The position numbers were made by a program, and so were the translations under genes. From the NCBI RefSeq assembly GCF_900186535.1, contig NZ_FYDE01000001.1, positions 1-64,000 on the forward strand: 64,000 bases of DNA, in the 5' to 3' direction. Below the pieces are notes generated by a model. That model saw only the letters and a list, made by a program, of their open reading frames with translations. It did not search any database and had not been told where the DNA came from. The stretch's first letter is position 1, and each line of letters opens with the position of its first letter. Source of the stretch: Marasmitruncus massiliensis. Its GTDB lineage: Bacteria; Bacillota; Clostridia; Oscillospirales; Ruminococcaceae. Shown here piece by piece: positions 41,085-49,947 of the stretch.

Positions 41085-41729
41085 TTACAGTTTTTCCGCG
41101 AGATAATCCATCAGCGTTTCAATCTGATAGGACATGGTAATTGCTCCGGGATCGAGGTGGCCGACACCCTTGTTCGCCTGATAGAACGCGCGGCCCCGGA
41201 TTGCTTCCATGGCGGCTGTGCTCTGCGCGCCGTCGATTGCCGCCTGCCTGACTTTTCCAATTGTTTCCCGCTCGGAAAGGCCGTTCGCGATGGAGTCGCG
41301 GTAGCATTCCACCGCGGGGTGCAGGCAGTCGATCATGGTTTTGAAGCCGGGCTGCGCGTTCCCGCGGGACATAATCGCCTCGAGCATCGCGCCGAGAACA
41401 GCGCACAGATCCTCGTTTTCAATCACCGTTTTGTCTTTGAGCACTTTGGCCGCTCCAAGGTAGGCGCTGCCGTAAAGCACACCGGAGCTGCCGCCGATGA
41501 CAGACATCATAATCGTGCCGATTTTCTTAAATTCCTCGAAGAGGGAGAGTGTTTTCAGCTCTTCGGCTGCTTCCACCAACTTTTCGAAGCCCAGATTGAT
41601 GTTACTCCAGTGGTCGCCATCGCCGGTTGCCGAATCAAGCTCGGTCACATAGTCGCCGTTTTCATGAATCTTTTGGTAAGCTCTGTTTAAATATTCCACA
41701 TAGTCTGCCGGTGTCAGTTGAAAACCCAT
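41085..41729 (-). CDS. dhaL: Dihydroxyacetone kinase, ADP/ATP-binding subunit DhaL
   Basis: It has 214 residues from ATG 41729 (AAGGAGG upstream). The Mg-nucleotide motif ATGDGDHWSNINLGF has the three Asp/His ligands around residues 37-40, followed by SVIGGSSGVLYG and DGAQSTAAMEAIRGRA-type loops. It transfers a phosphate to dihydroxyacetone bound on DhaK. No DhaM-type phosphotransferase gene is in the window, so a distant DhaM must recharge it, or it exchanges ATP like the ATP-type kinases. Confidence 0.9.
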   Translation of the reverse strand: MGFQLTPADYVEYLNRAYQKIHENGDYVTELDSATGDGDHWSNINLGFEKLVEAAEELKTLSLFEEFKKIGTIMMSVIGGSSGVLYGSAYLGAAKVLKDKTVIENEDLCAVLGAMLEAIMSRGNAQPGFKTMIDCLHPAVECYRDSIANGLSERETIGKVRQAAIDGAQSTAAMEAIRGRAFYQANKGVGHLDPGAITMSYQIETLMDYLAEKL

Positions 41730-41751
41730 CGGATATCCTCCTTCTCTGTCC

Positions 41752-42741
41752 TCACAGAACTGTGAGCGCCGGTGTGTCGCACGGGGCGTCAAGCAGCTGT
41801 TTGAGTTCATCGTCCAGCTTCATCAGAGTGACGGAGCAGCCGGACATCTCAAGCGCGGTCATATAATTGCCCACAAAGGTCTTATGGATGGAAATCCCCT
41901 TCGCGGTCAGAATCTTCTCAATTTCATTGTTGAGGATGTAAAGCTCCATGAGCGGCGTCGCTCCCAGCCCATTTACCAGCAGGGCAACTTCGGAGCCGCT
42001 GAAATCATAGTCCTGCAAAATCCTGTCCAGCAGAATCTGCGCGGTCTCCGCCGCGGTTTTGATTCCGGTGCGTTCAACGCCCGGCTCGCCGTGGATGCCC
42101 ATGCCGATTTCCACTTCGTTCTCGCCAAGCTGGAAGCCGGGCTTTCCGACTGCCGGAAGTGTGCAGGGACTCATCGCCATGCCCATGCTGCGGATATTCG
42201 CGATTGCTTTCTCCGCCGCCGCTTTGACTTCCTGTAAGGTGCCGCCCGCCTGTGCCTTCGCGCCGGCAATCTTATGGACAAACACAGTGCCCGCGATGCC
42301 GCGGCGCCCGGTGGAATAGGTGCTGTCCGGAACAGCCACATCGTCTTTTACCACAACACTCTCGACCGGGATATCGTCCATCTCGGCAAGGTCTTTCGCC
42401 ATGCCGAAGTTCATGATGTCCCCCGAATAGTTTTTGATGATGAGCAGAACGCCCGCTCCCCCGTTTGCTTCCTCAATGCCTTTGATAATCCGGTCGGGGC
42501 TCGGGGAGGAAAATACGTTGCCCGCTACCGCGGCATCGAGCATCCCGCGCCCCACATAGCCCGCGTGCGCCGGTTCATGCCCGGAGCCGCCGCCCGCTAC
42601 AACGCCGACCTTCCCAAGGGTTTTCTGCCGGCGGGAGATGACCTCCAGCCCCTCGGCATACTGCAGCGACGGATGCGCTTTCACCATGCCGGCCAGCAGT
42701 TCGGATACGACGCTGTTCGGGTGATTGATAATCTTTTTCAT
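41752..42741 (-). CDS. dhaK: Dihydroxyacetone kinase, substrate-binding subunit DhaK
   Basis: It has 329 residues. GGGSGHEPAHAGYVGRGMLDAAV (about 50-72, split here by the known turn) forms the substrate pocket. The His that binds dihydroxyacetone covalently lies in EIGMGIHGEPG (about 217). NGLGATPLMELY is near the C-terminus. AGGAGG-like GGAGG precedes the ATG. It works with DhaL to feed dihydroxyacetone into glycolysis. It follows the Liv ABC genes by only 70 bases with no terminator between. Confidence 0.95.
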   Translation of the reverse strand: MKKIINHPNSVVSELLAGMVKAHPSLQYAEGLEVISRRQKTLGKVGVVAGGGSGHEPAHAGYVGRGMLDAAVAGNVFSSPSPDRIIKGIEEANGGAGVLLIIKNYSGDIMNFGMAKDLAEMDDIPVESVVVKDDVAVPDSTYSTGRRGIAGTVFVHKIAGAKAQAGGTLQEVKAAAEKAIANIRSMGMAMSPCTLPAVGKPGFQLGENEVEIGMGIHGEPGVERTGIKTAAETAQILLDRILQDYDFSGSEVALLVNGLGATPLMELYILNNEIEKILTAKGISIHKTFVGNYMTALEMSGCSVTLMKLDDELKQLLDAPCDTPALTVL

Positions 42742-42811
42742 GTAAAACCTCCATCCTCATTCTTTGATCTACACAGATACACAGGGCCTGCCATATACGC
42801 GCTGATGCGCC

Positions 42812-43519
42812 TCACGCCAGTCCCAGATAGGCTTGTCTTACCCTTGGGTCGTTTGCGAGGTCGGACGCTTTGCCCTGCATGGAAATCTTTCCGATTTCCA
42901 GCACGTACGCCCGGTGCGCCACGGAAAGTGCCATATTGGCGTTCTGCTCTACCAGCAGAATCGTGACGCCCTGCTTGTTGATATCCTGAATCAGGTCGAA
43001 AATCATCAGCACAATGTTCGGCGCAAGGCCCAGCGACGGTTCATCAAGGAGCAGCAGTTTGGGTTCGTTCATCAGCGCGCGGCCGATGGCGAGCATCTGC
43101 TGTTCGCCGCCCGAAAGGGTTCCGGCCTGCTGCCTGATGCGCTCTTTTAAGCGCGGGAACAGCGTGTAAACACGGTCGAACGCGGCGCTGATCTGCCCCT
43201 TATCATTTTTAATGTAAGCGCCCAGCCGCAGGTTTTCTTCCACCGTCAGCGCCGGAAACACTTCGCGGCCCTCCGGGGCAAGGCTGATGCCCATTTTCAC
43301 CATGCTGTGCGCAGGCATGCCCACGATGCTTTTCCCTTCAAATGTGATGGAGCCTTTTGCGCTGCGGACAATTCCGGCGATCGAATTCAGGGTGGTGGTT
43401 TTTCCCGCCCCGTTGCTGCCGATCAATGTGACGATTTCACCCTGCTGAATTTCCATGTCGATTCCCTTGAGCGCGCGGATGTTGCCGTAATAGGTATGCA
43501 GTCCTTCTACTTTAAGCAT
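42812..43519 (-). CDS. livF: Branched-chain-amino-acid-type ABC ATPase LivF
   Basis: It has 235 residues. Walker A GSNGAGKTT (about 37), signature LSGGEQQM, Walker B LLLLDEPSLGLAP. LivF-type features are LEVEGLHTYYG-like LKVEGLHTYYGN and IPEGR-type SLAPEGREVFP. It overlaps livG by 8 bases. It pairs with LivG to power the permease. Substrate is set by LivJ, not by this subunit. Confidence 0.95.
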   Translation of the reverse strand: MLKVEGLHTYYGNIRALKGIDMEIQQGEIVTLIGSNGAGKTTTLNSIAGIVRSAKGSITFEGKSIVGMPAHSMVKMGISLAPEGREVFPALTVEENLRLGAYIKNDKGQISAAFDRVYTLFPRLKERIRQQAGTLSGGEQQMLAIGRALMNEPKLLLLDEPSLGLAPNIVLMIFDLIQDINKQGVTILLVEQNANMALSVAHRAYVLEIGKISMQGKASDLANDPRVRQAYLGLA

Positions 43520-44282
43520 CTTTTTTCACACCCCCAAGGTAGGCTTCAATCACCTTCTCGTTATTCGCAATCTCCGCAGGCAGGCCATGCGCGATACGTT
43601 TGCCGTGGTCGATCACGTAGATCCGGTCGGAAATATTCATGACAACGCTCATATCGTGCTCAATGAGGATAATGGTATAGCCTTTGTCCCGCAATTTGCG
43701 GATAAACTGGAGCAGTTCCTCCGATTCCTGCGGGTTCATGCCCGCGGCCGGTTCATCGAGCAGGATGATCTTCGCGTCGGTCGCGATTGCGCGCGCGATT
43801 TCCAGCTTGCGCTGCTCGCCGTAGGGCAGGCTCTGCGCATAGTCGTCCATGCGCTCGCGCAGCCCGATCGATTCGAGGATGCGCACCGATTTGACAACTT
43901 TCTCGCTTTCTTCTCTGCGGAAGCGGCCGGTACGGAAAAACGAATCAAAAAACGTGTATTCCGTGCGGATCTGGGTGCCGACCAGCACATTTTCAATCAC
44001 GCGCATATTGCCGAACAGCCGGATATTCTGGAAGGTGCGGGAGATTCCCGCCTTGACGATTTCGCGCGGGGTCTTATTGTGAATGGGCTGTCCCTCAAAA
44101 ATAATTTCACCTTTATCAATCTGGTAAACGCCGGTCAGCATATTGAAGACGGTCGTTTTTCCCGCGCCGTTGGGTCCGATGATGCTGATAATCTCCCCTT
44201 TTTCCACCTCAAAGCTGACGTCGTCGACGGCGACGAGGCCGCCAAACTGCTTGGTAATGCCTTTTACCTCTAAATATGCCAT
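43512..44282 (-). CDS. livG: Branched-chain-amino-acid-type ABC ATPase LivG
   Basis: It has 256 residues. Walker A GPNGAGKTT, signature LPYGEQRKLEIARA, Walker B IILLDEPAAGMNPQE, and the LivG-specific GISRTFQNIRLFGNM. It is encoded between livM and livF and forms the ATPase pair with LivF. Confidence 0.95.
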   Translation of the reverse strand: MAYLEVKGITKQFGGLVAVDDVSFEVEKGEIISIIGPNGAGKTTVFNMLTGVYQIDKGEIIFEGQPIHNKTPREIVKAGISRTFQNIRLFGNMRVIENVLVGTQIRTEYTFFDSFFRTGRFRREESEKVVKSVRILESIGLRERMDDYAQSLPYGEQRKLEIARAIATDAKIILLDEPAAGMNPQESEELLQFIRKLRDKGYTIILIEHDMSVVMNISDRIYVIDHGKRIAHGLPAEIANNEKVIEAYLGGVKKDA

Positions 44283-44345
44283 ATTGCGGTTGCCGTCCGG
44301 TGTCGCGCCGGAGCGGCGCTCCTTTCTTTTCAGAATACAGCGGGG

Positions 44346-45380
44346 TCAGGACTGTTTTGCCAGCTCTTCGCGCGCCAGACGGGGCAGTTTATAGGGCATC
44401 TGGGATTTCCAGCCCAGCACGCCCTGCGGACGGAAACGCATCATCACTACGAGGATGATGCCGTATACGACGAACCGGTAATCCATCAGAAACCGTGAAA
44501 CCTCCGGGAAAATAATCAGGACGACCGCGCCGAGGAACATGCCCCGGATAGTCCCCATGCCGCCCAGAATTACGATACTGATAATCAGCGAGGAGACGTC
44601 AAACGTAAACGAGTTCGGGTCGATAAAGCCGACCAGCGGCGCATAGAACGAACCTGCAAGACCGGTAATGAACGCCGAAATGACAAACGCAAGCACCTTG
44701 CTGCGCGTAATCTGGATGCCCATCATTGTCGCGGCGATTTCATCCTCTTTGATGGCGATGAAGGAACGCCCGGTCTTGGAGCGGATGATCGCAAGACAGG
44801 AGACCGTAACCAGAGCTACCAGTACGAGCATCAGATAATACAGGCCGTGGTTGGCAAGTGTCAGGTCAAATCCGAAAAAGGACGGCCGCGGGATATTTTT
44901 GAGCCCTAAGGTTCCGTTTGTGACCGGCGCCCAGTTCATGAAAACCATGCGGGCGATCTCCCCGAAGCCGAGTGTGACAATGGCGAGGTAGGTTCCCTTG
45001 AGCCGCAGGGTCGGCAGGCCCAGCAGCAGCCCGCACAGCGCCGCAAGACAGGCTCCGACAATAGCGGCAAAAACGAAATTGACTCCAAGCCGCAGCATCA
45101 GCAGCGCGCCGGTATAGGCGCCGATTCCGAAGAATCCCGCGTGTCCCAGCGAAAGCTGGCCCACATAGCCGGTCAGAATGTTCAGCCCCATGCCAAGCAT
45201 CGTATAGACGCCGATCATAATCAGGATGCGCATGATATACTGGCTGAAGCCCATAAACGGTACGGCCAGCAGAACCAGCGCGCAGACAGCCGATACCGGG
45301 AGTTTATATCTTTCCAGAAACAGCTCCATATGGTAGATAAAGCCGCTTCCGGCAGTTTCCTTGTTTTTGTTGTCAGACAC
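44346..45380 (-). CDS. livM: Branched-chain-amino-acid-type ABC permease LivM
   Basis: It has 344 residues and 8-10 membrane segments. LivM signatures are YVGQLSLGHAGFFGIGAYT, LPTLRLKGTYLAIVTLGFGE, SFIAIKEDEIAATMMGI and GGMGTIRGMFLGAV. The final region ends in a basic LPRLAREELAKQS. It forms the membrane channel with LivH. Confidence 0.95.
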   Translation of the reverse strand: MSDNKNKETAGSGFIYHMELFLERYKLPVSAVCALVLLAVPFMGFSQYIMRILIMIGVYTMLGMGLNILTGYVGQLSLGHAGFFGIGAYTGALLMLRLGVNFVFAAIVGACLAALCGLLLGLPTLRLKGTYLAIVTLGFGEIARMVFMNWAPVTNGTLGLKNIPRPSFFGFDLTLANHGLYYLMLVLVALVTVSCLAIIRSKTGRSFIAIKEDEIAATMMGIQITRSKVLAFVISAFITGLAGSFYAPLVGFIDPNSFTFDVSSLIISIVILGGMGTIRGMFLGAVVLIIFPEVSRFLMDYRFVVYGIILVVMMRFRPQGVLGWKSQMPYKLPRLAREELAKQS

Positions 45381-45404
45381 ACCTTTCAGCCCCTTTCCTG
45401 AGCA

Positions 45405-46325
45405 TTATACCTTCGTGATGGTTTTTTTGCCGAAGAATCCGGTGGGTTTAAAAATCAGCACAATAATCAGGATGATAAACGCCATCGAATCGCGGTAGGT
45501 GGAGCCGAGGAAGGTTGCGGCAAGGCTTTCCGACACGCCCACGACGAGGCCGCCGAGCACCGAGCCGGGAAGCGAACCAATTCCGCCGAGAACGGCGGCC
45601 GCGAAGGCTTTCAGCCCTGCCATAAAGCCCATGCCGGGATAGACGATCTGATAGTAACCGCTGATCAGGCTTCCCGCGATGGCCGCCGAAGCGCCGCCGA
45701 GGAAGAAGGTGAACCCGATGACAAAGTTAACGTTGATGCCCATCAGGCTTGCGGCTTTGGCATTCTGCTCCGTCGCCCGCATGGCAAGGCCGATTTTGGT
45801 TTTGTTCACCAGCAGCATCAGCGCTGCCAGCAGAATCAGCGATACGACGCACATGACAATTTGGGTGGAGTTGACCTTTGCGATGCCAAGGTTCACCATA
45901 CCGAAATCAAAAAATGCGGGGAACGCTTTTTTCTCGCTGCCGAAGAAAATCATCAGCAGGTTTTGAATAATGTTGGAGATTCCGATGGTGGTGATCAGCG
46001 CGGCAATCGGAATCGAATTTTTTTTGCGCAGCGGGGCGAGCGCGGTCTTGTCAATTGCCACACCCAGCAGGCCGGTAAACACAATACTCAGCAGGACAGC
46101 GGGGATTACTCCAAACTGGAACCCCACAAACAGCAGGGCGATATGCGCGCCAAAAGCGTATACCGAGCCGTGGGAGAAGTTGATGAGTCTTAAAATTCCA
46201 AAGACCAGCGAATAGCCTACCGCAATCAGCGCATATGCCATTCCAAGTGCCAGTCCGTTAAAAATTTGTTGTATAATCACACTCGTAACGGTTGCGGAGG
46301 AATCCGCAACACAGCTCCTTTCCAT
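45405..46325 (-). CDS. livH: Branched-chain-amino-acid-type ABC permease LivH
   Basis: It has 306 residues if started at ATG 46325. Family homology begins at QQIFNGLALGMAYALIAVGY, so the native start may be GTG 46280 (291 residues); neither start has a good ribosome-binding site. Signatures include LINFSHGSVYAFGA, MRATEQNAKAASLMGIN and FAAAVLGGIGSLPGSVLGG. It is encoded after livJ, separated by a GC-rich hairpin. Confidence 0.9.
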   Translation of the reverse strand: MERSCVADSSATVTSVIIQQIFNGLALGMAYALIAVGYSLVFGILRLINFSHGSVYAFGAHIALLFVGFQFGVIPAVLLSIVFTGLLGVAIDKTALAPLRKKNSIPIAALITTIGISNIIQNLLMIFFGSEKKAFPAFFDFGMVNLGIAKVNSTQIVMCVVSLILLAALMLLVNKTKIGLAMRATEQNAKAASLMGINVNFVIGFTFFLGGASAAIAGSLISGYYQIVYPGMGFMAGLKAFAAAVLGGIGSLPGSVLGGLVVGVSESLAATFLGSTYRDSMAFIILIIVLIFKPTGFFGKKTITKV

Positions 46326-46360
46326 CTGTTTTCATAAGGATGGTCTTCCGCAGTGTTTCG

Positions 46361-46398
46361 GGCAGTCTCCGCGGAGCAGCTCTGCCGTGGAGACTGCC
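46361..46398 (-). other. GC-rich hairpin between livJ and livH
   Basis: GGCAGTCTCCGCGG pairs with CCGTGGAGACTGCC (14 bp, one G-U). No T run. It lies just downstream of the binding-protein gene, like the hairpins at 32155 and 57663, and probably protects or partially terminates the livJ message. Confidence 0.8.
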
Positions 46399-46465
46399 GT
46401 ATGTTCCAATTCACTGCGATGCACGGCCGATATTCAGCAAGACACCGCAAAACCAGATTTCGTGG

Positions 46466-47716
46466 TTATTTTGCTTCTGCTTCCACAAATTTTCCGTCTT
46501 TCACGACAACCTTGACAAATTCCTTGTGCACGTCGCCGTTGTCATCAAACTGGGTGTTTCCGGTTACGCCCGGATACTCGATCTGATTGAGCTGGTCACG
46601 GACTTTTTCAGCGTCGGTGGTTCCCGCTGTTTCGATCGCTTCGAGCAGCATGCCTACGGAGTCATAAGCCTGAGAGGTCAGCGCGCTCGGCGCGGCGCCG
46701 AACTGGTCGGTATATCTGGTCACATAATCCTTGATGTCCGCTTTTTCCGAACCGGAGAAGAAGATAACCGGGAAACGGACGCCCTCAACAGCGCTGCCGC
46801 CGAGTTCCAGAAGCTGCTGGCTGTAAGCATTGGAGAAGCCGACGATCGCGATGTCCGGATTGACCTGCTTATACTGACGCGCAACCGGAGCAAGCAGGTT
46901 GTACATGCCAACGCAGATGACCACATCGGCTCCCGCGGCGTTCAGCTTGGTGATCGCGGGGCTGTAGTCGTCGGAGCCTTCCATCACTTCTTCATGTGCG
47001 ACAACCTTTACGCCTTCGCCCGCTTTTTCCTCAATGAGCTGTTTTACGATCGTGGAAGTACTGGTTCCCCAGTCGGTCAGGATCGAGATAATACCGATAT
47101 TCTTCTTGCCCAGATCGTTAATAGCGATATCCAATCCGGCAGCCGCTTCCACGTTGATGACGGTATTGTTGCGGAAGATGTAGTTGCCGATGCCGGAATA
47201 GTCCGGGTGGGATGCGGACGGCGAGATCTCAATGATCTTGTTCTCCTGATAAACAGGTGCGGCAGTCATACAGACGCCCGAGGCAAAATGGCCGATGACG
47301 CCCACAATGTCGCCCTCGCTAACGATTTTCTGCGCGATAGAGGCCGCTTCTTCCGAGGAGTTCTTGTCGTCATAAGCAACAATTTCCACCTGTTTGCCGA
47401 TAACGCCTCCGGCCGCGTTCCATTCGTCCGCTTTCAGCTGCGCCGCATTGAGGAAGCCTTTGCCGTATTCGGCATTGTCGCCGGTCATCGGGCCGGCAAC
47501 CGCAATTTTAATGCTGCCCTCGGTGGAAGCGGGCGCGGCCTGAGACGCTGCGCCGGAAGACGCCGCCTGGGAAGATGCGGGCGCCGCGGAAGATGCCTGG
47601 GAAGAGCCTGAAGAACCGCATCCCGCCGCGGAAAGTACCATGGATGCCGCCAAGAGGACCCCCAAAGTTTTTATTGTCCTTTTCATACTGTTTCTGACTG
47701 CCTGGCTGTTTGCCAT
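46466..47716 (-). CDS. Branched-chain-amino-acid-type ABC substrate-binding lipoprotein LivJ/K family
   Basis: It has 416 residues from ATG 47716 (AAAGGAGG 14 bases upstream; the alternative ATG 47686 has none). The lipobox is SAAGC (Cys about 33), then a Ser/Ala linker. The Leu/Ile/Val-binding-like domain begins IKIAVAGPMTGDNAEYGKG, with VIGHFASGVCMTAAPVYQ and the SPSASHPDYS pocket motif. Such proteins bind hydrophobic amino acids but also amides, urea and aromatic acids. The genetic link to the Dha genes makes the substrate uncertain. Confidence 0.9.
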   Translation of the reverse strand: MANSQAVRNSMKRTIKTLGVLLAASMVLSAAGCGSSGSSQASSAAPASSQAASSGAASQAAPASTEGSIKIAVAGPMTGDNAEYGKGFLNAAQLKADEWNAAGGVIGKQVEIVAYDDKNSSEEAASIAQKIVSEGDIVGVIGHFASGVCMTAAPVYQENKIIEISPSASHPDYSGIGNYIFRNNTVINVEAAAGLDIAINDLGKKNIGIISILTDWGTSTSTIVKQLIEEKAGEGVKVVAHEEVMEGSDDYSPAITKLNAAGADVVICVGMYNLLAPVARQYKQVNPDIAIVGFSNAYSQQLLELGGSAVEGVRFPVIFFSGSEKADIKDYVTRYTDQFGAAPSALTSQAYDSVGMLLEAIETAGTTDAEKVRDQLNQIEYPGVTGNTQFDDNGDVHKEFVKVVVKDGKFVEAEAK

Positions 47717-47778
47717 AAAATAGCAGTCATCCTCCTTTCATTCTTTTAATTTTTTATAATTCATATAGGAATTATATG

Positions 47779-47807
47779 ATTATATCGTGCCACCTCATTC
47801 CTGTCAA
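47779..47807 (-). promoter_or_regulatory. Consensus promoter of the liv-dha unit
   Basis: On the minus strand, TTGACA (47802-47807), 17 bases, TATAAT (47779-47784): a perfect sigma-A promoter. Just downstream CATATA-ATTCC-TATATG (about 47760-47778) is an inverted repeat in operator position. Confidence 0.85.
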
Positions 47808-47902
47808 CTTTATTTTTACGTAATATAGTATCCGGCATCTTCGCAAAACGAATTCCCATTTCCCGAATGCTCCGGGCTTGCGCTGATCAATTCAGGAACT
47901 GC

Positions 47903-49183
47903 TCAGGAACCAATCATGATTTTCAGGATTTCCTCGTCGGTTTCGCGCATGCCATCTTTCGCAAGACGGGATACGCTGTCAATTGTCTGTTCGATTTCTT
48001 CCTTCACAATCCCCTCTCCCGGGCAGAAACCGCGATTCTGCATCGCCATGGAAAATGCCATAATTGCGGCATCGACGCTTGATGCGATTTTCGCCGCGCA
48101 GGATGGTTTTGCGCCGTCGCATACAATTCCGGAAACATTTGCAAGTGTATTTGTGATAGTTTGTGAGATTTCCTCAATGCCTCCGCCGTGCAGATAGGCG
48201 ATTGCCGCACCCGCGCCGGTCGCCGCACTGACCGCGCCGCAGTAGGCGGACAGGCGCCCGATCATCGATTTCTGATGGATAGCGGTCAGGTTGCTGATGC
48301 AGAGCGCCCGGTAGAGCTTTTCTTTAGAAGCGCCCAGTTCGTTGGCGTATTCGATTACCGGCAGGGAAACCGTCATTCCCTGGTTGCCGCTGCCCGAATT
48401 GATCACAACCGGCAGTTCACAGCCGCTCATACGTGCATCCGACCCCGCAGCCGCCACCGCCCTTGCGCGGACTTTGACGTCATCCCCGTAAGCGGACATC
48501 AACGTCATCCCGACTCCCGCACCGTAATAGTTATGAAGCCCTTCTTCTGAAATGGCTGTGTTGTAGGCAATCTGCCGGTCGAGCATCTCCCGGACATCTT
48601 CCACATCAACGGTCTGCGCAAATTCATAAATTCCTTCCACCGAAAGGCAGCCCCTGTCGGTCAGCCCTTCTTCCTGTACATTGGGGTCAAACGGAACTCT
48701 GAAAACCGTTTCTCCGTCTTTTTCCATCCGCACAATCCCGGTGTGGGTGTGGACAATTTCTACCAGTGAGCTGTGTTCGCCGCTGTACATCCGCACAATG
48801 ATGTGGAGCTTTGCCGTGGTGACGAGCAGTTTTTCTTCACAGATTCCCGCCGCCAACAGTTCTCTTGCCGCCTGCAGATGTTCTTCCGTAACACCGGTGA
48901 GAATCTCAAGTTTTTTGGAGGCGTCGCCCCCTACTGCGCCGATTACCGCTGCCGCCGATATGCCGCGCAGCGTTCTGGTTGTGGGGACCACAACGCCTTT
49001 AACATTTTTGATAATATTACCGCTGCATTCCGCGATGATTCGTTCAGGGAACCTGCCGAGTAATTCCCGCGCTTTCGCGGAAGCGTACGCGATGGCAATT
49101 GGCTCGGTGCAGCCCAGAGCCGGAATTAGTTCTTCCCGCAAAATTGCGATATAATTTTGGTAAGTTTGTTTCGTAAGCGCCAT
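47903..49183 (-). CDS. cyuA: L-cysteine desulfidase CyuA-like (UPF0597/YhaM family)
   Basis: It has 426 residues from ATG 49183 (GGGAGGATACTGC upstream). Hallmarks are the N-terminal ALGCTEPIAIAYA with Cys25, SGNIIKNVKGVVVP, INSGSGNQGMTVSLPVI and the C-terminal VCDGAKPSCAAKI, whose cysteines bind a [4Fe-4S] cluster. The family breaks L-cysteine to pyruvate, ammonia and sulfide under anaerobic conditions; serine-dehydratase-like activity is the alternative. It lies upstream of the liv unit, on the same strand but with a separate promoter. Confidence 0.9.
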   Translation of the reverse strand: MALTKQTYQNYIAILREELIPALGCTEPIAIAYASAKARELLGRFPERIIAECSGNIIKNVKGVVVPTTRTLRGISAAAVIGAVGGDASKKLEILTGVTEEHLQAARELLAAGICEEKLLVTTAKLHIIVRMYSGEHSSLVEIVHTHTGIVRMEKDGETVFRVPFDPNVQEEGLTDRGCLSVEGIYEFAQTVDVEDVREMLDRQIAYNTAISEEGLHNYYGAGVGMTLMSAYGDDVKVRARAVAAAGSDARMSGCELPVVINSGSGNQGMTVSLPVIEYANELGASKEKLYRALCISNLTAIHQKSMIGRLSAYCGAVSAATGAGAAIAYLHGGGIEEISQTITNTLANVSGIVCDGAKPSCAAKIASSVDAAIMAFSMAMQNRGFCPGEGIVKEEIEQTIDSVSRLAKDGMRETDEEILKIMIGS

Positions 49184-49213
49184 GCAGTATCCTCCCGTCT
49201 CGTATCGAGACAC

Positions 49214-49530
49214 CCGTTGTTTCCTTATCTGGCTCGATTCTAGCAGGTAATCCTGTCGAATTGCAAGCTATTTTTGTGCAACTCCTGCATTTTCTCAGCA
49301 TATGTGCAATTAATTTAGGGCTATCTGTAAAATAGTCACATTCAGATATCCCGTTTCGTGTGCCAAGCCCAAGGAGTGTATCATTTTAAGACAAATACCA
49401 TCTTCTTTTCCGGTTTCTGAATAAAACTATTCAGAACTTTCACTTTTATCAGCCAGACACGAATGATACAGCTTGGTTTGCAATGCTTTCTGCAAGATTT
49501 AAGCAAGCTTTCAAAAAATTTTGTTAAGAA
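49214..49530. other. Long 5' region of cyuA without a gene
   Basis: About 320 bases between the small hairpin transcript and cyuA. The region is moderately AT-rich with no good reading frame. A leader function for cyuA is possible, but I see no known riboswitch fold. Confidence 0.35.
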
Positions 49531-49607
49531 AAAGGCGCCGTGAGATTCTGTCTCACGGCGCCTTTGCCTTACAAGCCTGATTATAGGAATATTTGATCGA
49601 TTGTCAA
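49531..49607 (-). promoter_or_regulatory. Consensus promoter followed at once by a terminator hairpin
   Basis: On the minus strand TTGACA (49602-49607), 16 bases, TATAAT (49580-49585), then about 20 bases later AGGCGCCGTGAGA-loop-TCTCACGGCGCCT and TTTTTCTT (49531-49563). A transcript from this promoter would be only about 45 nt unless it reads through towards cyuA. It may be an attenuator for cyuA or a mini-RNA. Confidence 0.7.
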
Positions 49608-49900
49608 CCCTTGGCTGCAGCAAACATTTTGTACAATTCTGCTAATTTGACTCTGGAAATATTTTTTCTTATCTTTAAATATTGGTGTTTGTCCACAATA
49701 TTATCAGCATTCTATTGTGAGTTATCAACAATATATTTTTACATTTTTCTTCTCGCACGCCAGAATTTCCATCTCGTATCATATTGAGATTTTGTGCGTT
49801 CCTGTTTTTGTGCGCTCTTACAAAAATTGCGTTTCTTTTTGTTTTTGCATAATTTTATACTTTATCCTGCATTTTGAACATAGAACAACCCGCCTTTCCA
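49608..49900. other. AT-rich intergenic stretch, nothing recognised
   Basis: About 290 bases, strongly AT-rich, between the promoter-hairpin unit and the ferritin terminator. No reading frame has a ribosome-binding site, and no repeat or RNA structure stands out. Confidence 0.5.
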
Positions 49901-49902
49901 CC

Positions 49903-49932
49903 AAAAAACGCCCGCGGCTGCAGGCGTTTTTT
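49903..49932 (-). terminator. Terminator of the ferritin gene
   Basis: Minus strand AAAAAACGCC, loop, GGGCGTTTTTT; 9-10 bp stem with T run. Confidence 0.85.
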
Positions 49933-49947
49933 CTATATGGACTGCTG

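Noticed and set aside
49381-49623. 80-codon minus-strand frame upstream of cyuA
   Set aside because: It reads through the perfect terminator hairpin at 49531-49563, starts inside a consensus promoter, and has no ribosome-binding site.
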